Below, piece after piece: positions 51,874 to 56,317 of a DNA stretch of 56,317 nt. A model generated the notes under the pieces. The model had not been told where the DNA came from. It saw only the letters and a list, made by a program, of their open reading frames with translations, and ran no database searches. The translations under genes were made by a program, and so were the position numbers. The first letter of the stretch is position 1, and each line of letters begins with the position of its first letter. Source of the stretch: Pelosinus sp. (GTDB lineage: Bacteria > Bacillota > Negativicutes > DSM-13327); contig JARBUM010000013.1 of NCBI GenBank assembly GCA_029239675.1, forward strand, positions 1 through 56,317, read 5' to 3'.

Positions 51874-52779
51874 CTATTTTCTCCACCAAGTGGATGTAGG
51901 GTACGTAGTAGAACCAGCAATTACGGCTTCCCCTATTTGGGGTGTAGTAATGTTGACTTGTCGCTTTATTGCCGCTTTTATTACTCGTTCAATGGGTTCT
52001 GTCCAATCATGAAAAGCTAAGCTAAAAGCGCCCCAATGTATAGGAATCATAATATTACCCTTAATATCGATATTGGCTTGTATTGTTTCTTCCGGCATCA
52101 TATGCATAGTAGACCATCGTTCATCGTATTGACCGCACTCCATTAGAGTCAAATCAAATGGTCCATACTTTTTGCCAATTTGTTTAAAGTGAGAACCATA
52201 GCCACCATCACCACTAAAGAAGACTCTTGTTTGTTGACCTGCAATCACCCATGAGCACCACAAAGACTTATTGCGATCAAACAGACTTCTGCCTGAAAAA
52301 TGACTTGCAGGAGTGCATGCCAGCTTTATTCCCAGAAAATCCCATTGATTCCACCATTCAAATTCTCTTATCTTCTTCGATTCCACTCCCCATCTTTCCA
52401 GACGACTCCCCACACCTAAGGGAACGCAGAACAGACTGGTCTTATGTTGCATAATTGAATGATAATCTAAATGGTCATAATGGTCGTGGGACAGAATAAC
52501 AATATTGATTGGCGGCAATTTTTTCGGTTCAATGGGTAATACTTCACTAAAACGTTTACCACCAAACAGCGGAAACGGTGAAGGGTAATTGGAAAAGTGA
52601 GGATCTAGCAATATTCTTTTGCCTTCCATTTCCAAGAATAGAGTAGAATGGCCAAACCAGCTAACTTTTGTTTGCTCAATATCTTGCATAGGTAATAAGG
52701 TTATATGCTCTATAGTAATTGGCTTGTTCGGCCGTCTTTTAGGATTATTTTTTATAAAGTCTTTCAATATGGTAAACAT
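51874..52779 (-). CDS. Metallo-beta-lactamase-fold protein (UlaG/NAPE-PLD-like)
   Basis: A 301-residue hydrolase. Metal motif SHDHYDHLD (HxHxDH), with IHWGAFSLAFHDW and SHFSGRSLFDR typical of the NAPE-PLD/UlaG branch, whose members cleave phosphodiesters or lactones. No signal peptide. It follows the response regulator gene by 17 bases, so it is the third gene of the kinase-regulator operon. ATG 52779 has GAGGGG 4 bases upstream; ATG 52800 would overlap the regulator stop and lacks a site. I see no terminator in 51650-51873. Confidence 0.82.
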   Translation of the reverse strand: MFTILKDFIKNNPKRRPNKPITIEHITLLPMQDIEQTKVSWFGHSTLFLEMEGKRILLDPHFSNYPSPFPLFGGKRFSEVLPIEPKKLPPINIVILSHDHYDHLDYHSIMQHKTSLFCVPLGVGSRLERWGVESKKIREFEWWNQWDFLGIKLACTPASHFSGRSLFDRNKSLWCSWVIAGQQTRVFFSGDGGYGSHFKQIGKKYGPFDLTLMECGQYDERWSTMHMMPEETIQANIDIKGNIMIPIHWGAFSLAFHDWTEPIERVIKAAIKRQVNITTPQIGEAVIAGSTTYPTSTWWRK

Positions 52780-52796
52780 TTTTCCCCTCATATCCA

Positions 52797-53480
52797 TCAA
52801 GGATTAAAACGATAACCCGTTCCCCAGAGTGTTTCAATATATTCTGGATTGGTCGGGTCTTTCTCAATTTTTTTGCGGATTTTCTGAATATGAACAGCAA
52901 CAGTTGCGTTGTCGCCATAGCACTCATCGCCCCATATCTTATCAAAAATATGTGCTTTGCTAAAAACTATATTCGGATTAGTCGCCAAAAATAATAATAA
53001 TTCATATTCTTTGGTTGTCAATTGGACTGGTATGCTATTCACTATGACTTTATGAGATGCTATGTTAATTTCCAACCCTCTATGCGCAATAATCTCAGAA
53101 ATAGTATGCCCTTTTAGACGTTCATAACGCCTGAGATGAGATTTAATCCTAGCAATTAGCTCTGCAGGGCTAAAGGGTTTTGTCAAATAATCATCTGCCC
53201 CAAAGTCCAGTCCCCTGATTTTATCAATGTCTTCATTGCGAGCTGAGACGACGATGATAGGTATCTCTAGCTTTTTTCGAATCTCTCTAATAATCTCGAA
53301 ACCATCTTTTTGTGGCAGCATCAAATCAACGACAATAACATCATACATAGCCGTCATTGCCTTTTTTAAACCTAACTCTCCATCTTGAACGATTTCGGCA
53401 GTATAACCATTTAGTTGCAGATAGTCCCGCTCCAGTCCAGCAATGTCCATGTCGTCTTCAATAATTAATATACGTTTCAT
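52797..53480 (-). CDS. OmpR/PhoB-family response regulator
   Basis: A 227-residue regulator. The receiver domain (1-120) has D9/D10, phospho-acceptor D52 in VVDLMLP and the switch lysine in YLTKPFS. The C-terminal winged helix (about 128-225) includes PVQLTTKEYELLLFLATNP and NATVAVHIQKIRKKIE. Its start overlaps the kinase stop as ATGA, so both are made together. A likely target is the Cys-rich protein gene upstream, whose promoter has tandem 11-bp repeats. Confidence 0.93.
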   Translation of the reverse strand: MKRILIIEDDMDIAGLERDYLQLNGYTAEIVQDGELGLKKAMTAMYDVIVVDLMLPQKDGFEIIREIRKKLEIPIIVVSARNEDIDKIRGLDFGADDYLTKPFSPAELIARIKSHLRRYERLKGHTISEIIAHRGLEINIASHKVIVNSIPVQLTTKEYELLLFLATNPNIVFSKAHIFDKIWGDECYGDNATVAVHIQKIRKKIEKDPTNPEYIETLWGTGYRFNP

Positions 53481-54640
53481 TTTGTAATCTCATCCTCATA
53501 CTCGTGTAGAATTGGAAGCATTATCGTAAAACAAGTACCTTCCTGTTCTCTGCTAGAAACAGTAATTTCCCCACAGTGGGCTTCGATAAGTTCCTTCGCG
53601 ATTGCTAGCCCAAGTCCAGTACACATATATTGTTTCTTGCGTTCCATATCAATTCGATAAAACCGGTCAAAAATATAGGGCAATTTATCTGCAGCAATTC
53701 CGTGCCCATTATCTTGAATCGCAAGACAGATATAATCCTGCTCTAGATACATCCTAATCTTGATAGATAAATCATTTTCTGGCCCATGTTGGACGGCATT
53801 ACTAATAATATTGTTAAAAGCCTGGTGAAATCTTTTTCCATCGAGATTTACGCGATACTTTTCCTTTAGCTCCGAGATGTATTGAAATCCGATATTTTTT
53901 TCTTCTAGATCAAACTTATATTCTTCCATAAAATCATCCATGAAAGCACAAATCTCTACACTCTCATAAACGAAATCTAATTTTTCCATATCTAATTTTG
54001 AAAATAGGAACAGGTCATCAATCAGTTTATTGATATAAAGTGTATTATGATGGATAGTTTTTAGATACTTATATTTGTCGCCCTCAAATTTAATATTCTC
54101 ATCCAACAAAACTTCAATATAACCTTGGATGGCCGTTATTGGTGTTTTTAAATCATGGGAAATATTAGCAATGAGTGTTTTTCGATTTTCTTCATATTCA
54201 TTTTGTACTTTTCCGCTCTCATATAATCGTTGGGCCATTTCGTTAAATGAAAAAATCAACAAACCTAGATCATTAGGAACATCACATTCTACTTTTACAT
54301 CATAATTTCCCTTGGCAATTTCATCGATGCCTTGCTTGAGTTTTTCAATTGGCGTAAATATTCGTTTCTCTAAACGCAGAATAAAAATAAAATGAACGAT
54401 TTCTCTAAGAATAATGATAACTGCAAAAAAAATACCAATCCCCTTAAAACCTACCCAACTAAATAACAGGTATAAAATAAAGATATTGAACAATACCATC
54501 GCAGGTCGGCAATAGCGAAAATATTGATGATATTTATGAAATTCTCGATGATGATGTCGATGTATGCTTTGGAAGGTTGAGAAAAATTTATCCTCACATT
54601 GATTTTCGTGATGAGAATGACGCTTGTTACACCTAAACAC
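53477..54640 (-). CDS. Sensor histidine kinase with His/Cys-rich N-terminal head
   Basis: A 387-residue inner-membrane kinase. The first 45 residues contain eleven or so His (HSHH at 8-11, HRHHH at 27-31, H35, H38) and three Cys (C4, C15, C44), before two hydrophobic segments (about 47-61 and 66-88) with almost no external loop. Then HAMP, HisKA with H162 in NISHDLKTPITAIQ, and the HATPase with NIISNAVQHG, DNGHGI and GLGLAIAKE. The missing external sensor and metal-ligand-like head suggest sensing of a cytoplasmic metal or membrane state; this is inference. Start is GTG 54640 with AGGTGA 5 bases upstream. Confidence 0.88.
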   Translation of the reverse strand: MFRCNKRHSHHENQCEDKFFSTFQSIHRHHHREFHKYHQYFRYCRPAMVLFNIFILYLLFSWVGFKGIGIFFAVIIILREIVHFIFILRLEKRIFTPIEKLKQGIDEIAKGNYDVKVECDVPNDLGLLIFSFNEMAQRLYESGKVQNEYEENRKTLIANISHDLKTPITAIQGYIEVLLDENIKFEGDKYKYLKTIHHNTLYINKLIDDLFLFSKLDMEKLDFVYESVEICAFMDDFMEEYKFDLEEKNIGFQYISELKEKYRVNLDGKRFHQAFNNIISNAVQHGPENDLSIKIRMYLEQDYICLAIQDNGHGIAADKLPYIFDRFYRIDMERKKQYMCTGLGLAIAKELIEAHCGEITVSSREQEGTCFTIMLPILHEYEDEITK

Positions 54641-54690
54641 CTAAATCACCTGCACTTTTTCTATAATAGACTTATTATATTGTATATAGT

Positions 54691-54712
54691 AAAAAGGGGG
54701 CAAACCCTTTTT
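54691..54712 (-). terminator. Terminator of the Cys-rich protein gene
   Basis: Arms AAAAAGGG (54691-54698) and CCCTTTTT (54705-54712), ending in TTTTTAC on the minus strand. It lies between the Cys-rich protein gene and the kinase gene, 29 bases past the stop. Confidence 0.65.
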
Positions 54713-54740
54713 TTCAGCTTGCACCCAGTAATATGATAGA

Positions 54741-55394
54741 TTATATAGTAAGTTGCAACTCGGCGACGATGTCCAGAGCATGCTGTTCATTATCTGCATT
54801 TTGTTGTAGGCCGTCAAAGGCTATTACTATTTTCTCAATCTCATAATTTTTATTGACGGACATGGCAAATGAGAATTTTCCTTTCTCTATGCAGCAAAGT
54901 TCTCTCATAAAGCAACACTGATCCTGAGTATGACAAGACTCGGCATGACTCATTTTTTCCTGGATTACTGTTTTGATATCTTCAGGTAGTTCTGTCATCT
55001 CTAGTGTAACCAAAATAGTTTTATCTTCCTGTTCTTCTGCTTTAATGTTATTTAAGAGCCCTAATACAAAGGCGAGTTTTGTAAGTCTTGCCTTTAAGCC
55101 TCCGCATTTGCCAGCATGATGCATATGTTTAAATAGTTTATGGCGCGTGCCATTACCTGGACACAGATTGGTAAATTCGGTAGTACTTTGATGTTTCACT
55201 TTCTTGCCTTCATAATCGATTTCGGAAGTTATCGTTGCTGTATTTTTCATTGTCACCAGATTTTTTTGGAATTGATTTTTCACATAAAAGATTCTTCCTT
55301 GATCTTTTTGAACTTCCACTGTTGCCACACCATTGATAACCTCTTTATCCCGTAGAGTTTTAACCACATCATACAAAAGTTTAAGTTTGTTCAT
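54741..55394 (-). CDS. Cys/His-rich soluble protein, unknown
   Basis: A 217-residue protein without signal peptide or membrane segment, not recognised. An N-terminal beta-rich region is followed by LCPGNGTRHKLFKHMHHAGK (C78, several His, C97) and a second cluster SCHTQDQCCFMRELCCIEKG with C154, C160, C161, C167 and C168. Seven cysteines with adjacent histidines suggest a bound metal ion or iron-sulfur cluster. The gene precedes the His/Cys-rich kinase gene on the same strand, and its promoter carries regulator-type repeats, so it may belong to that two-component regulon. GGGGG lies about 12 bases before ATG 55394. Confidence 0.65.
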   Translation of the reverse strand: MNKLKLLYDVVKTLRDKEVINGVATVEVQKDQGRIFYVKNQFQKNLVTMKNTATITSEIDYEGKKVKHQSTTEFTNLCPGNGTRHKLFKHMHHAGKCGGLKARLTKLAFVLGLLNNIKAEEQEDKTILVTLEMTELPEDIKTVIQEKMSHAESCHTQDQCCFMRELCCIEKGKFSFAMSVNKNYEIEKIVIAFDGLQQNADNEQHALDIVAELQLTI

Positions 55395-55429
55395 CTTATC
55401 AATAAGCCCCCTTCATTTGTTATGAGCTT

Positions 55430-55498
55430 ATTATAAGAAATGATTTTAAACTGGTTTTAAAGCATTTATAAAATATTTATAAACTTTTATAAAATATT
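55430..55498 (-). promoter_or_regulatory. Promoter with tandem response-regulator boxes
   Basis: On the minus strand a perfect TATAAT (55430-55435) lies 8 bases below two TTTAAAA repeats spaced 11 bp (55444-55461), which occupy the -35 position: the layout of OmpR/PhoB-type activated promoters. Further up, TTTATAAAATATT occurs twice, 21 bp apart (55465-55477 and 55486-55498). Confidence 0.6.
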
Positions 55499-55539
55499 CG
55501 TAAAATATTGCACAACTTATAAGTATTCTCCTCTATAGC

Positions 55540-55578
55540 AACAGCCTGACCCCTTATTTAGAAAGGGATCAGGCTGTT
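55540..55578. terminator. Hairpin terminator
   Basis: Arms of 16 bases with one mismatch, outer part AACAGCCTGA/TCAGGCTGTT (55540-55555, 55563-55578), followed by TT on the plus strand. It lies between the decayed DUF255 gene and the Cys-rich gene. Confidence 0.65.
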
Positions 55579-55799
55579 TTCATTACAAATAATATGGTTC
55601 TGCGAATCGGGTATAACAGCTACATTTATATCAATTCATCATAGTAGTTAACAAAGATTCAGCAGTCCAGCGATGTTGCCGAATTAATGCCTCAGCTTCT
55701 CTAAAATATGGCACGATTTCTCTAAGACTAAGTAAACAGAAATGTTACTTTTATAGACGTACCACCAATGCATCTGCATAATCGGCACCAAAAAGTCAG

Positions 55800-55945
55800 C
55801 TATACCCAATAGATAAAAGGACAAGATTGTCTTCTTAGCCTTCTGGAAAGCCGCATCACTCCATGGAAACCAATCCAAGGGGTTGTAAGCATACTGCATA
55901 AGATATGACGTCTTTTCTTCGGCTAATCAAATGGGTATGCTCCGA
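55800..55945 (-). pseudogene. N-terminal remnant of a DUF255/YyaL thioredoxin-domain gene
   Basis: One minus-strand frame reads [20 protein letters not shown] then [10 protein letters not shown], the unmistakable start of YyaL-type (DUF255) proteins. Just upstream, HLIS continues the family sequence in another frame, one base out of register. Downstream the expected LSIGYS appears in a shifted frame and is followed by a stop; the catalytic CHWC region and the remaining 600 residues are absent. So at least two frameshifts and a large deletion. The stretch 55620-55800 below it has short open frames that I cannot assign. Confidence 0.75.
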
Positions 55946-55958
55946 GCCTTGACAGCCA

Positions 55959-56317
55959 TCATTCCTTCCTGCTTTCATCCTTATCTATAAGTTCTGTTAA
56001 GCTTTGCTGGATCTCCATTAACTGTTTGGCTGGAACTCCGCCATCTAAGGCTGAGAGCAAACTTAAATAAAAGTCATCAGCCTGTTCCGCCATGTGGGAG
56101 ATTAATTGTTCAAACTCATCTTCCATGACATTTCCATATAGAGCCTGTATCCGCTTTTGCTCATTCTGTAGATACTCATCTGCTGCAGAGCTTAGCACAC
56201 GATACATCTCATCACTCATTAATTTACTTTCATTTTTTTCAAAAAATGATTTTGGATTTTTAAAATAAGCCATTGCTTTCGAAAACAACCCATACTGAAT
56301 ATCTTTGAAAGCGACTT
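55959..56317 (-). CDS. Hypothetical protein, 5' end beyond the window
   Basis: The frame is open from the stop near 55959 to the right edge, reading VAFKDIQYGLFSKAMAYFKN at the edge, then a charged, helical region (EQLISHMAEQADDFYLSLLSAL, quoted in part) to a hydrophilic end KDESRKE. A TTG at 56288 and ATG at 56273 are possible internal starts, but neither has a convincing ribosome site and the coding look continues beyond them, so I treat it as the C-terminal part of a longer protein. Family not recognised. Confidence 0.5.
   Translation of the reverse strand, partial: VAFKDIQYGLFSKAMAYFKNPKSFFEKNESKLMSDEMYRVLSSAADEYLQNEQKRIQALYGNVMEDEFEQLISHMAEQADDFYLSLLSALDGGVPAKQLMEIQQSLTELIDKDESRKE

Overview
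The window reads like chromosomal DNA of an anaerobic, low-GC Firmicute. The Shine-Dalgarno sites are strong (AGGAGG/GGGGG), GTG and TTG starts are frequent, and almost every transcription unit ends in a classical hairpin. The gene set (LutABC plus GlcD/GlcF lactate oxidation, IlvD/Edd-type sugar-acid dehydratases, Fe/Mn superoxide dismutase, an archaeal-type peroxiredoxin, many Fe-S proteins) fits a Negativicute of the Sporomusa/Pelosinus kind. That taxonomic guess is inference; no rRNA gene or marker is present. Most genes lie on the minus strand, so operons run from high to low coordinates. No CRISPR array, tRNA, rRNA, complete insertion sequence or prophage was seen.

Layout. 0.2-2.2 kb: a tandem P-loop ATPase convergent with a peroxiredoxin. 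2.3-9 kb: an ABC importer of the Fe(III)/sugar-phosphate type (binding protein, ATPase, fused permease) followed by a YesM-like sensor kinase and an AraC-type response regulator. 9-14.4 kb: a dipeptide epimerase, a secreted His/Asp-rich protein set between an intact chemoreceptor gene and the 3' remnant of a second one, and a cation diffusion facilitator. 14.4-16.3 kb: small genes, including two copies of a hairpin plus micro-ORF unit. 16.3-24.6 kb: a lactate/glycolate block (DcuC-like carrier, GlcF, GlcD, LysR regulator, LutC, LutB, LutA). 24.8-34.3 kb: single genes (radical SAM, two oxidoreductases, superoxide dismutase, a barrel protein, a LysR regulator), a CorA pseudogene, and a guanidine-I (ykkC) riboswitch in front of a small membrane protein that is not a recognisable SMR exporter. 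34.4-35.9 kb: a MocR regulator divergent from a LysE exporter. 35.9-51.6 kb: a hexonate (gluconate-like) catabolic island. 51.9-55.4 kb: a two-component system whose kinase has a His/Cys-rich cytoplasmic head, with a metallo-beta-lactamase-fold protein and a Cys-rich protein. 55.5-56.3 kb: a decayed DUF255 gene and a gene cut by the window edge.

How the parts work together. The hexonate island carries a GntP permease, a gluconokinase-like and a second FGGY kinase, two IlvD/Edd-type dehydratases, a KDPG aldolase, two D-2-hydroxyacid dehydrogenases, a zinc dehydrogenase, a HAD phosphatase and a GldA-like dehydrogenase. Its RpiR-family regulator is divergent from gntP. Paired 15-bp sites of the form TGnAAwTTwnTTTCA, spaced 29-30 bp, lie both between gntP and rpiR and at the promoter of the second dehydratase, where the best site is the core of a 35-bp perfect palindrome overlapping the -10. 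This is a coherent predicted regulon. The lactate block pairs an L-lactate type complex (LutABC) with a D-lactate/glycolate type dehydrogenase (GlcD/GlcF), a carrier and a LysR regulator.

The observations I rate most worth following are the guanidine-I riboswitch controlling a non-SMR four-helix protein, the repeated hairpin/micro-ORF unit, the His/Cys-rich kinase with its Cys-rich neighbour and response-regulator boxes, and the RpiR operator pairs.
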